Shown here: in pieces, positions 55,328 through 64,000 of the stretch | Position numbering within the stretch: the stretch's first letter is position 1 | How the letters are laid out: each line of letters opens with the position of its first letter | Assembly: GCA_051530055.1 (NCBI GenBank) | Contig: CM121341.1 | Coordinates: forward strand, 18,476,001-18,540,000 | Source: Neoechinorhynchus agilis | Taxonomy: Eukaryota > Acanthocephala | Direction: 5' to 3' | Length of the DNA stretch: 64,000 bases | Position numbers and translations under genes: made by a program | Notes under the pieces: model-generated | The model's input: only the letters and a program-made list of their open reading frames with translations | Database searches by the model: none | Told to the model about the DNA's origin: nothing

Positions 55328-55981
55328 ATGGATATAACGCTGGATTCCGAGAACGTCCCTTACATTTTGACGCCGGACACCGTTCATAATGATACAACAA
55401 GTTTAACCTTGTCAACTCAATCAGCACCTGTTAAAACAAAGTCCAACATGTTTGAGGCTGGCGCTCAAAATTTAAGCGTCCCCGAGCTGGCTCGCTACCT
55501 GTCTTTACCTGCAGGAGCAGGATCATCAAGAGGTTCAATAGCTACGATGGACGTAGACGTCGGAGTTGCTTTCAGTCGAATAAAAAAATATATTTCAACA
55601 AAAAGGTCAAAGTCCGATGCCATGTTTTATAATTTGAGGCAACATTCCTGGCATTTAACTATACCAGATCTAGCAAAGGAGTACAAACGCTGCAGAAAAA
55701 TTAGCAAGAGGTGTTGTATATGTCGAAAACGTTCAGGAAAACATAAACTCACGTGCTGTAAATCACTTATATGTGTCGAATGCAATGATCATTTAATCGG
55801 GATGCAAAAAAAAGTCGAGGAAGCAGGAGGAGTTTTTTCTTGTCCATCGATTGGGTGCAATAAATTATTATTTATTTTGCGGTCTTACATTCATTTACAT
55901 CCAGAATCTCCCAATCTTCATCCGTTAGAAGTTCGTGATGCGTTCCTTCCAGTTGGAACCGTATTCTTTCAATTGGTCTAA
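55328..55981 (+). CDS. RING-like Cys-rich protein, unassigned
   Basis: A 217-residue frame. The N-terminal half is Ser/Thr-rich without domains, apart from NLSVPELARYLSLPAG. A zinc-binding-like cluster at about residues 130-175 reads RCCICRKRSGKHKLTCC, LICVECNDHL and VFSCPSIGC, spacing that recalls a RING or B-box finger but lacks the usual histidine. The C-terminus (EVRDAFLPVGTVFFQLV) is hydrophobic. No strong acceptor precedes the ATG, unlike most genes here, so the start could be further upstream. The family is not recognised; an E3-like role is only a guess. Confidence 0.5.
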   Translation: MDITLDSENVPYILTPDTVHNDTTSLTLSTQSAPVKTKSNMFEAGAQNLSVPELARYLSLPAGAGSSRGSIATMDVDVGVAFSRIKKYISTKRSKSDAMFYNLRQHSWHLTIPDLAKEYKRCRKISKRCCICRKRSGKHKLTCCKSLICVECNDHLIGMQKKVEEAGGVFSCPSIGCNKLLFILRSYIHLHPESPNLHPLEVRDAFLPVGTVFFQLV

Positions 55982-55989
55982 ATGATAAG

Positions 55990-56510
55990 GAATTAATGAT
56001 ATTTAAGTCAGCAAAGAACTGTCAGAATTGTTTATTATGAATTTTACGACGATCGTCCATTTTTTTGTGCACCTGTTGAAGGAACATGTTTGTGTTATAC
56101 CCTCCCAACTATCCTGAAGCACCAGGGTTTCGACTAGTATTTTCGGTTCACAAAATAGGGTTTTGTTGGCAGTGATCACCACTAATTAGAGTAAAACCTA
56201 TTTTCTATTTAGAATTAAGAGCAGGGCCACGCATTGGACATCCTTTAGTCAATAAAAAAGAAGATAAACATGATACAAAAATGTTACATAATAAGAAATT
56301 ATTGCTTTCGCTAGAATGATTAAACTTTAAAAAAGACGCTACGAATCTTTTTTTAAAAACTACAGCCGAGCTGTGAGATGCAAGCGGCCATAATAAAATT
56401 TGCAATGCAAATAATTGCATTTTTATAACTCTCAGGTGCTCACAAAATTTCGATGATCGTTAATGCCCAAGCGAATCTCGCGGCTAGACAACGGTTTCAA
56501 AACACCAATA
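55990..56510. other. No firm gene; possible last exon of the UVRAG-like gene
   Basis: A strong donor (CACAG/GTGAGA at about 56512, minus strand) leaves the exon to the right. A candidate acceptor (TTTTATTGACTAAAG at about 56245) could lead to a very short last exon, but it cannot be confirmed. Confidence 0.3.
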
Positions 56511-56513
56511 GTC

Positions 56514-57329
56514 TCACCTGTGATCGAATCCAAAAACGCAGCTCAACAGGGCTCCTATGGAAGATTGAAGTGAAATGTTTGTGATGATCAAAGAGTTATA
56601 AGGAATAGTGCAACAATTTAAAAGCAATTGAACGTGTGCTAGAATAAGTTTAGCAGTGCAGTGCAATTGTCCGGGTGACTGGTTTCGAATAAACAATCGA
56701 CCACTCACGTATGATTGATGCAGCATCGGAATATCGGCAAATATCCTAAAGTGTAGCAGAACGATCCATGTAAAAATTAAACTTGTTTTTGTCTCTTCGA
56801 GCGATGAAAATAGTTTTAGTGAATGCATTCGTCCCAATTGATTCCAAAGCTCAACCGTCTGCCCGTTGATCGTGTTTCTGAGAATATAATGTAACTCGGT
56901 GAATACAATAGCGAATTTGTGGTAGCAACCGAGACGCGCTTGACATAATCTGCATTTCAAACTACTGAATTTTACTCGATACTCGTTTAATTTTGACCGA
57001 TCGTAGGTCAGTTCATCAACACAGATCTGTTCATGATAAATTTGACATGCAGATATTTGTGGTCTTTGACGTGCTTGTATACCGATATCTCTCTGCACCA
57101 TAACAGGTTCTCTTTCTAAAATAATTTTGTTAATTTTTTTATGCAGCTCATTCCTACGAGTTTGAATCCGGAGGAACGTATTAGAAACAATAAATTCTGC
57201 TTGGATTCTATGAAAACACTTTGCGCAAACATTAGCATCTTTGATGTGACATGCATCGCAGGCTAGGAAATCGGTCGATTGAGTTCCACGATAAACATCA
57301 CCTCTCCGTCTCGTCTTATCTGAGCGCAT
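56514..57329 (-). CDS. UVRAG/ATG14-family protein (PI3K complex subunit)
   Basis: The ATG at 57329 directly follows an acceptor (AACCAATTTCAG). The protein opens with a two-CxxC motif (ACDACHIKDANVCAKC), continues as a coiled coil (LRIQTRRNELHKKINKIILE) and ends with a block YVSGRLFIRNQ, ACTAKLILAH in outline (HCTAKLILAHVQLLL), IPYNSLIITNISLQSSIGAL. The order Cys finger, coiled coil and a C-terminal module with an AxxLGYxAHLvxMI...VPLRYPI-like pattern fits the ATG14/UVRAG (Vps38) family, which targets the class III PI3-kinase VPS34 to autophagosomes or endosomes. The exon ends at a strong donor at 56513, so the C-terminus lies in an unfound exon. Which of the two paralogues it represents cannot be told. 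Confidence 0.45.
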   Translation of the reverse strand: MRSDKTRRRGDVYRGTQSTDFLACDACHIKDANVCAKCFHRIQAEFIVSNTFLRIQTRRNELHKKINKIILEREPVMVQRDIGIQARQRPQISACQIYHEQICVDELTYDRSKLNEYRVKFSSLKCRLCQARLGCYHKFAIVFTELHYILRNTINGQTVELWNQLGRMHSLKLFSSLEETKTSLIFTWIVLLHFRIFADIPMLHQSYVSGRLFIRNQSPGQLHCTAKLILAHVQLLLNCCTIPYNSLIITNISLQSSIGALLSCVFGFDHR

Positions 57330-57412
57330 CTGAAATTGGTTCGGTCTACCGAAAATTGCGTCTTTTCGAGATCCAACGATCCAAAAACATATTATTTATT
57401 AACACTTATAAA

Positions 57413-57682
57413 AATCATCGATAGAAAGTCCTTCGGGATAATAAAATTACACTTTCGGTGAGAATAATCCCGGTCATTACATATTTTATTTATTCGAAAT
57501 ATTTCGCGAGGTATCCTCGCCTCTTCAGTCATTGTTTGCAAGTTTGTTTGTTTTTCAACTGTGAATGCGTTTTGAAAAAACTTGCAAACAATGACTGAAG
57601 AGGCGAGGATACCTCGCGAAATATTTCGAGTAAATAAAATATGTAATGACCGGGATTATTCTCACCGAAAGTGTAACTTATA
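57413..57682. repeat. Foldback element, most perfect copy
   Basis: The arms run from TTACACTTTCGGTGAGAATA (57447) to its complement ending at 57679, about 105 bp each with almost no mismatches and a short loop. The right arm carries CTGAAGA-G-GCGAGG-ATA-CCTCGC-GAAATATTT. To the left is the outer motif CATCGATAGAAAGTCCTTCG, shared with 10438 and 19511. The near-perfect arms suggest recent origin. It lies just upstream of the UVRAG-like gene (minus) and about 1.4 kb from pyruvate kinase. Confidence 0.85.
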
Positions 57683-57689
57683 AAAATGT

Positions 57690-59045
57690 ATTCTTAGTAT
57701 GTCGTCTAGGTAAGTTTGGTATTGTGCTGTGTAAATATTGTAAATCGCTAACCTCATCAATATCGTCTGTGTTCCTCTGGAATAAGATGTAAAATCCACG
57801 CAAATAAGAGAAATACATGCCGTCCATCGACGATTTCGTTCGTCTATATCTTTATGGGGAAACGATCTGGTTTCTCGAGCAACTTCCAGAACGCTAAAAC
57901 TAAGATAAGATCCTATGGGTCTATAGATGACCGAACTAACTCATTTATCAGAAATGTACTTTCTTGGTTTCTTTTGATCAATTGAAAGTCATCCGATCTA
58001 CCTTTCTTTCAACAGCAACTACAAATGTCGGGTCGTTAACAGTACTGAATGAATTCCACTGGATTGGAGTTCGACTTGTTCAGTTATCTAAATCGTATTT
58101 TTGGCTTTGCGAACGGTGAGCGTATTTGGCATTATAAACTTCATAAATCGAATTCCATCAACCCTTTGGATATCAATGCGGCAAACCATTGGAGACCATA
58201 TACGGCACAATTAATATTTTTTTAACGTGGTTTCCAAGATGAAAATTATAGAATGTAAATGGTTGCGTAAATTGCTCCAATCGATACACTGAAGATGTTT
58301 CATCAATGATTATTTTATTAGAGGATGTTAAAATTGTGCAGAACTTTCATTTTGCGTCAGCGTCATCTTCTAGTCATTTCCTAACCATTTGTCGCTGCCT
58401 TTGTATACAAACGCCTTTAGGACTGGGAGACAGATACGAAAAAGAAATCGTTTTTTATCTGCCATGCAATGCGGTCTGTTTATAGACGGAATTTTCAAAT
58501 CCTAAAATATTAATAAAATGGATACGACGCACCATTGAACTTTTTCATTTCGATCCGCAAACTACAGCAAAGATTGGCAGTGGTCAATCAATGAATAAAC
58601 GTCCCATGGGTCTATTATAACTTTTTGATCGTGTCTCTAAAGACGTTCTTTGCGAATCCGATCACATAAAAAAGTTTATAAGTATCATCAACAATTAGGG
58701 ATCAGCCTCGAGAAAACGATCCAAGTATCATATAAATCCAACAACTGCCTATTATTTCACCTACCCTGCATATATTCGACACTGACTATTAGGTCACCTA
58801 AATCGCATTACACGTTACGGTCGTATTCTATAACCACCATAGACCTCTTTCTATAGGAGGACGAGAATGTTTATCTGTAGCCTTTCAAATATATATATAT
58901 ATATACTTCGCCGTAACCGCTCTTTCTCGTCCCTACCGTCGTCCTACGCACCGATGTTAGCAACTGTTGCAAGACTGCGATGTGTGTGTGGGGTTCACTG
59001 AGAGGTCGCATTCCTGAAAAGCAATCGCTTCTACTTCATATTTTT
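57690..59045. other. Pyruvate kinase upstream region
   Basis: No gene seen. It contains a short AT microsatellite at about 58891-58910 and, at 59030-59049, an acceptor (CTTCATATTTTTTAG) 5 nt before the pyruvate kinase ATG. Promoter elements could not be identified. Confidence 0.45.
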
Positions 59046-59053
59046 TAGACACC

Positions 59054-61072
59054 ATGGAGCCTGTACCTCCGGCTACTCCTCGCAAACGAGCTTCCAGTTG
59101 CTCTCATATGTTCGAGGCTGTGAACTCCCTTCACCATATGGCTTCACTCAATGTGAACCGAGCACCTCTTTCCATTCGACGAACCGGACTCATCGCTACA
59201 CTCGGACCGGCAAGTCAGAAGGTAGAAATCCTTAAGGAGCTCTTGAGAGCAGGTGTCTCAATCTGCAGACTAAACTTTTCTCATGGCACTCATGATTATC
59301 ATCTCACAAGTATAAAGAACGTCCGTGAAGCTGAGAAACAATTGGTGGGATTGGGAATACGGCCCGTTGCGATTGCACTCGATACAAAAGGACCCGAAAT
59401 CAGAACTGGGCTTATAAAAGAAGGATCTATTAATCTCTCAAGAGGACAAAGTGTAAACATAGTCACCGAGGAACATTATCGAGAAGACTGCAGTGCAGAT
59501 CACCTTTACGTAAGTTATGATAAGATCGCCAACGTTCTTAAGAAACATAGCATGATATTTATTGACGACGGACTCATAAGTCTTGAAGTCGATGAAACTG
59601 ATCCTGGCAGTGGAACTGTCAAGTGTACCGTGATAAGTGGCGGTACGTTGACTAATCAAAAAGGAATTAACTTACCAGGAACGCCTGTTGATCTTCCAGT
59701 AATCTCCGAAAAAGATATGGAGGATCTTAAGTTTGGAGTTGAACAAGATGTCGATTTTATATTTGCTTCATTTATTAGAAACTCGGAAGGAGTACGGGAG
59801 ATCAGAAGAGCCCTAGGTGAAAAGGGGAAAAATATAAAGATAATATCGAAAATCGAGAATTGTCAGGGACTTGATAATATTGATGGAATCATACGTGAAA
59901 GCGATGGAATTATGGTAGCCCGAGGTGACATGGGTATTGAGATCCCTGCCCAAAAGGTTTTTGTGGCACAAAAAACCATTATTGCACGGTGTAATCTTGC
60001 TGGAAAACCGGTCATTTGTGCAACTCAGATGCTTGAAAGCATGACCTATAATCCGCGACCTACACGAGCTGAGGTTAGCGACGTTGCCAATGCAGTACAT
60101 AGAATCCGATTCCAAAATAAGGGCTTTAGCGAGTATAATCACCCGGCACCCCTTCTTATATCCAGGGACTACAAATCAAGGCTCCTTAAATAGCAGAAAT
60201 ATTGGCATTTTGTGAATATCATCTTTAGGTCTGTTGATAAGGTCAACTGGAAGAGTATCTAAAGAATATGTGGCTATGGGGAGAACCGGATCCTCATTTT
60301 TCCCAACAAAAAGTCGTTGCTAACGAGAAAGAAGTTATTTTGTTGCTTTTTCCGACTTGCTTTATCGCTAGCCTTGCTGCTCTACTAACTTTAAAATATT
60401 TTCACTTGGAATGCGGTTTTCGTAATGGACGGAGCAGATTGTGTGATGCTAAGTGGAGAGTCGGCCAAAGGTAATTTCCCAGTAGAATGCGTTCGATTAA
60501 TGCATGAGATAACGAAGGAAGCGGAGGCATGTATTTTCTACCGGGAAATGTTTGAAAATCTTCGTTATTTTACTCCTCCTCCAATTGATGCTGTAGATGC
60601 TACGTGTATTGCCGCCGTTGAAGCCTCATTCCGAGTGTATGCCCGGATCATAATGGTTTTGACAACTAGCGGGAACTCAGCGATGTTGATAGCCAGATAT
60701 AGACCGATGGCTCTTATAATGGCGATCACTCGAAGTCAAAAAACGGCTAGGTTTCTTTCCATGCATCGAGGATGTTATCCAGTTCACTATACCACCGAAC
60801 GTGCCAAGCTTGAATCTAGTGTGCCCATTGGTAAAGTTAAGGAGGCGGTCCTATCGTCGCATATGCAGCGACAAACTAATGTCTTGACTAGTTTTGAGGA
60901 CGTGGCTGATATGGATATTTGGTTGATGGACGTGGATGCTAGGGTGAGGGAAGGAATGCGGATTGCGAAACAAAATAAGTTCGTCGAAAAGGGCGAAGCC
61001 GTCGTCGTTGTAACTGGATGGAAAGCTGGATCCGGACTTACTAATACGATCCGTATTATGTACTGCGACTAG
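59054..61072 (+). CDS. PK: Pyruvate kinase
   Basis: The last step of glycolysis, phosphoenolpyruvate plus ADP to pyruvate plus ATP, in the cytosol. Exon 1 (59054-60094, 347 residues) holds [61 protein letters not shown], the active-site signature [14 protein letters not shown], and [20 protein letters not shown] to SDVANA. Exon 2 (about 60422-61072, 216 residues) resumes in register with [17 protein letters not shown] and ends [20 protein letters not shown]. Total is about 563 residues; an insert of roughly 25 residues after the [12 protein letters not shown] region makes it longer than human PKM. The 327-bp interruption between the exons has no recognised splice-site pair (see findings). The start follows an acceptor by 5 nt. 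Coding is otherwise intact. Confidence 0.93.
60095..60421 (+). other. Non-canonical interruption in pyruvate kinase
   Basis: The segment is required to be absent from the mRNA, since the frame runs into a stop at 60191. It starts GTACATAG and ends GGTTTTC if placed to restore A-V-M-D; the borders can slide by 3 nt because GTA is present at both ends (60095-60097, 60422-60424). None of the positions gives GT-AG, GC-AG or AT-AC. Near the ends AATCCG-ATTCCAA and TTGGAATGCGGTT form an imperfect inverted repeat of 10-13 bp with one bulge. The last AG before the junction (in CTAGCC) is about 48 nt upstream. Confidence 0.6.
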
Positions 61073-61079
61073 AAGAGTT

Positions 61080-61260
61080 TATGTTGAACACTGAATAGCA
61101 GGTCAATAAACTGCATGAGTAGATCGTCCCGAGGAAGGCGAAAACCTAAAATTTGAAATACGCGTGTGTTTTGATCTTAAAAGCATCTCAGAAGCATTTA
61201 AAGATAGCCCTAAACTCGAATATTTGACTCCAACAAATGTGCACTCCAATATTAATCCCT
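61080..61260. other. Pyruvate kinase 3' flank
   Basis: An AATAAA-like signal (TCAATAAACTG at about 61101) follows the stop by some 30 nt. No further gene before the tRNA-like sequence. Confidence 0.5.
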
Positions 61261-61264
61261 AGTA

Positions 61265-61338
61265 GGCCGAGTAGCTCAGTCGGTTAGAGCGTCACGCTAA
61301 TAACGTGAATGTCGTGGGTTCGAGCCCCACCTTGGCCA
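61265..61338 (+). tRNA. tRNA-Ile(AAT)
   Basis: A 74-nt cloverleaf: acceptor GGCCGAG/CTTGGCC with discriminator A, D arm GCTCAGTCGGTTAGAGC, anticodon stem TCACG/CGTGA with loop CTAATAA (anticodon AAT, U33 present), and T arm GTGGGTTCGAGCCCCAC. All stems pair. No T-run terminator follows, and about 120 bp downstream is the SINE tail motif, so this could be the intact head of a tRNA-Ile-derived SINE as well as a gene. Confidence 0.8.
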
Positions 61339-61545
61339 GGTTAGGCGACGCGGAAATTCCTCACGCTGGAAGATCTTCGCGACAATACGAAAATATTCGC
61401 CGTCATTTTTCTGAATGCCTCAGTATTGCATTCAAGCCCCGGTAACCTCTATTCAGCACCTACGCGTGTCCTCAGCAGGCTGTGCGCCCAAGGAACATTA
61501 TCACCCGCGAAAAAAGCCGCACATAGATACCGAAATCGATCTTAA
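61339..61545 (+). repeat. SINE body and tail next to tRNA-Ile
   Basis: The 3' part (CAGGCTGTGCGCCCAAGGAA, then ATTATCACCCGCGAAAAAAG and CCGCACATAGATACC) matches tails at 11378-11460 and 34755-34845. With the tRNA at 61265 it would form a 280-bp SINE; whether the two belong together needs other copies. Confidence 0.55.
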
Positions 61546-61719
61546 CATTCAGCTTAGAAATGAAATTATTACGTCGTGGTAAATTAACAATTATTCACGA
61601 TAGGAAGCTGAAGGTTATAGATTGTCGAATCGAACCTTGATTGAGTCTATCAAACTACTGAAATATGCGGCTCATTCGAAAATGTTTTGAATCTAACAGT
61701 AGATTTCAATTCAACATCA

Positions 61720-62115
61720 TCACTTTTCGTAATCCCTCATTCCGCGCCACTCCATTGGGCCGTTGTTAAGCGTTGGATGGGGTAGTTCCTTTGTCCGTGC
61801 CGAAACTCCAAACGCCCCATTTGTCTCCACACCGAAAGGAAGAAATAGGTGAGTCTTTTCCAGCTCAGCGTATTTCGCTGTCTTCCTCCTTTCGGCCGCC
61901 GTCGCAGCTCCTCCCGGTCCTGATATTGCATCACTTCGGTAGGAGGGTGCTAACGAATCGACGCATGTGGCATCCAAGATAAGGCATTTTCCCTCTTTCC
62001 ACGGGAATATGGTCATCCCATCGGGACGTTTGCCATCTGAGCGACACAGGTGGTTCGGCTCTAATAGAGTCGGGACATTTAATGAGTGGAGCGTCCTGCT
62101 TAACATTCAGCTTGA
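61720..62115 (-). mobile_element. RLE-type LINE fragment H, endonuclease
   Basis: The minus strand reads LSRTLHSLNVPTLLEPNHLC, then DGKRPDGMTIFPWKEGK, LDATCVDSLAPS and LFLPFGVETNGAFGVSAR, very close to copy D. It is truncated at about 62115 and lacks the terminal block. Its truncated 5' end abuts the start of the plus-strand LINE I. Confidence 0.85.
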
Positions 62116-62129
62116 TTATCATAAAATTT

Positions 62130-64000
62130 AACGTCCGCCGCGGCGGCTGTTTCGCTTGCTGGCGAAGGGGTGCCCGGTCTCCAATGCAAATCCGTCAAAT
62201 GCAGTGTTTGTCTTCGTGTCTTCAAACCGACTCTCAGTGGTCTCGTCCGCTCCCACGGTCAACACGGTTCGCATAGCCCTGGATCCAGAAAACCGCCAAC
62301 TCAGCCTCTCTCCCCGTCTTCATCCAATCCAACCGAACTCACAACTGTGGTCACAGACACGAATGGCCCACCTCCAGCACTGATCGAGATGCTTTCATAC
62401 GGTACCCGAATGATTAGACGAATCCCGCGGGGCGCCAGGTCCTCCGTGGCTTCCAAATTAGCATGCTTGATCGAGTGCATCATACGAGATCCATCCGTAC
62501 CATCTGACTGGTTCAACCTCCTCGCGCTTCCCAAAGCCGTCTTACGTGTTCCCACACAAACTGCTGAAGCCAACGAGAATCAATCGCTCAGTCAAAATAT
62601 TCGCAACAGGTCCGACGCTTTCCAGTTCTTTGAACAAGTCGAGCATCTTGGATGGCAGAGCCATCGCCGTAATTTTCCTCACGACCCGGACTCTCAACTA
62701 CGTGCGAAATGTTCCGAGAAGCTGGAGGACGGCGACCTGAGGGGTGCCGTTCGACTTGTAAGCGGAACGGAGCGCCTACTCGCGCCGAACAAAGACATCC
62801 TCGACTCCTAAAAATTGAAGCATCCTCCACGCAGACGGAGTTGCTTCAAGCCAAATTATGATCCGTCGTTCACAGAGTCCGACCGCGATCCCCTCATACC
62901 CATTACAGTCTCCACCGTCACTTACGCTCCGATGTCCTTTCTGCCATCGTCAGCTGGAGGGCATGATGGTTTAAGACCTCGACACTTACGGGATTGGACC
63001 TGCTTCTCTTCTGGAGCTCAAGGTACACGATTGCTGAACGCAATCACCGAGCTCACACGCGTAATCGTCCGCAGTTCCGTACCTCCTCCAGTGGCGCGTT
63101 TACTCTGCGGTGCCAAGCTGATCGCTTTCACAAAAAAGGTGGAGGGGTTCGTCCCATTGCCGTTGGTTGTACCTTCCGTCGACTGGCATCCAAAGTCGCG
63201 TGTCAGTTCGCCACCGATCGATTGATCGATCAACTCTTGCCGGTTCAATTGGGAGTCGGAGCTCCTGCTGGAGCCGAGGCGGCCGTACACTCAGCACGAG
63301 CGTATAGTCGAAATGGTATTAATAAGGGAACGGCTATGGTCAAGCTTGACATGGAGAACGCGTTCAATTCAATATGCCGCTCCGCGATGACAGAGGTTGT
63401 CCACCAGCACATACCAGAAATCTACCAGTATGTGTCCTTGTGCTACGTCCAGCATGCTGCTGTTTGGCGAGTTCCAGGTCGAATCAGCAGAGGATGTTCA
63501 ACAGGGTGATCCTCTAGGTCCTCTGCTGTTCGCATTGACGATCAATCATCTCGCCCACAGCTCGTCGTCAGATTTGTCGATCTGGTACCTCGACGACTGT
63601 TGCATTGGAGGGGAGATCGACCAGCTTATTCGCGACATCAAAAACATCTCCGAAATGGGTGCCGATATCGGACTATTCCTGAGAACGGACAAATGCCAAA
63701 TCATTTCGGACGACCAAGAGGATGCATCGAGACTGCTCACCGTACTGCCCGGAGCAAAGACAACTGCAACCGACTCAGCTGACATTCTCGGGTCTCCAAT
63801 CGGTAACCTGTCTAACCTGGAAACGTTCCTTTCAAAAGCCATCAATCAATTGCGGCTCACTGCCTCCAGGCTCTTGCACATCGCGCGACACGACGCTCTG
63901 TTCATATTATCACGATGTCTGTCGCTACCGAAGATTACGTACCTTCTGAGGACTTCTCCATGCTTCAAGTCAGTGCTCACCACGGATTTCGACAACTGCG
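62130..64000 (+). mobile_element. RLE-type LINE copy I, divergent lineage, cut by window edge
   Basis: The plus strand starts with a C2H2-like finger (CSVCLRVFKPTLSGLVRSHG at about 62205). It continues with RIPRGARSSVASKLACLIEC, a linker (LEDGDLRGAVRLVSG), GHDGLRPRHLRDW, RPIAVGCTFRRLASKVAC, PVQLGVGAPAGAEAAVHSAR, motif A (VKLDMENAFNSICR), motif B (QQGDPLGPLLFALTINH) and motif C (WYLDDCCIGGEID), and runs off the window in the thumb. The domain order is that of copy D, but residues differ widely and the DNA is more GC-rich, so it is a separate subfamily. About three frame changes are seen in the part available. Confidence 0.88.

Noticed and set aside
57590-57630. A working hammerhead ribozyme in the foldback
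   Set aside because: The core blocks are present, but there is an extra base before stem II, no partner strand for stem I and no suitable cleavage-site base, so I report only a resemblance.
58890-58912. Short AT microsatellite as a regulatory site
   Set aside because: A simple repeat of about ten units; nothing links it to regulation.
60268-60474. A small membrane protein gene inside the pyruvate kinase interruption
   Set aside because: The frame overlaps the pyruvate kinase exon in another frame and has no splice or start context.

Overview
The window is a piece of an animal nuclear genome, probably an invertebrate with very short introns. Several host genes need introns of only 34-52 nt. 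In nine models a splice-acceptor-like AG lies 0-24 nt upstream of the first ATG, the pattern expected from spliced-leader trans-splicing or short 5'UTR introns. Together with the protein types, this suggests a small-intron ecdysozoan, perhaps a dorylaimid-type nematode. That placement is inference; no sequence here names the species.

Host genes, left to right: an extended-PHD-finger nuclear protein (2918-3962, minus), tRNA-Ser(AGA) (11589-11670), translation elongation factor 2 (14549-17089), a mitochondrial-type 2-Cys peroxiredoxin (18390-19076), a small basic protein (33314-33601, minus), an ATG101-like autophagy protein in tiny exons (38854-39837), a RUNDC1-like coiled-coil/RUN protein (44934-46258, minus), a small unassigned protein (47480-47791), a small Cys-rich exon (47957-48192, minus), a trypsin-fold protease (49590-50751, minus), a secreted leucine-rich-repeat protein (52185-54116), a RING-like Cys protein (55328-55981), a UVRAG/ATG14-family protein (56514-57329, minus) and pyruvate kinase (59054-61072). 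Two tRNA-Ile(AAT)-like sequences are also present.

More than a third of the window is mobile DNA. At least nine pieces belong to non-LTR retrotransposons whose C-terminus carries a CCHC knuckle and a restriction-like PD-D endonuclease; the best are 19950-22945 (minus), 6403-8970 (minus) and 62130-64000 (plus, cut by the window edge). Penelope-like elements (PLEs) occur as RT and GIY-YIG pieces at 1-1810, 10438-11515, 35860-37080 and 43290-43640, and their 3' ends recur as foldback palindromes. An RTE-type LINE (23393-30770, minus) is split by a Ty3/gypsy-like LTR element (25963-30385) with identical 119-bp LTRs and a 5-bp target duplication. Three pieces of a jockey/CR1-like LINE, three copies of a tRNA-related SINE tail and a 439-bp insertion flanked by a 14-bp duplication complete the repeats.

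The most unusual signals are: (i) a 327-bp interruption in pyruvate kinase with no GT-AG, GC-AG or AT-AC ends and an imperfect inverted repeat near its ends, which looks like a non-canonical intron; (ii) a covarying hairpin (CTGANGA-N-stem-GAAATAT) at the 3' ends of unrelated-looking PLE copies and in the foldbacks, resembling a hammerhead ribozyme core; (iii) the very short introns and ATG-adjacent acceptors. No CRISPR array, operon or prokaryotic gene cluster is present.
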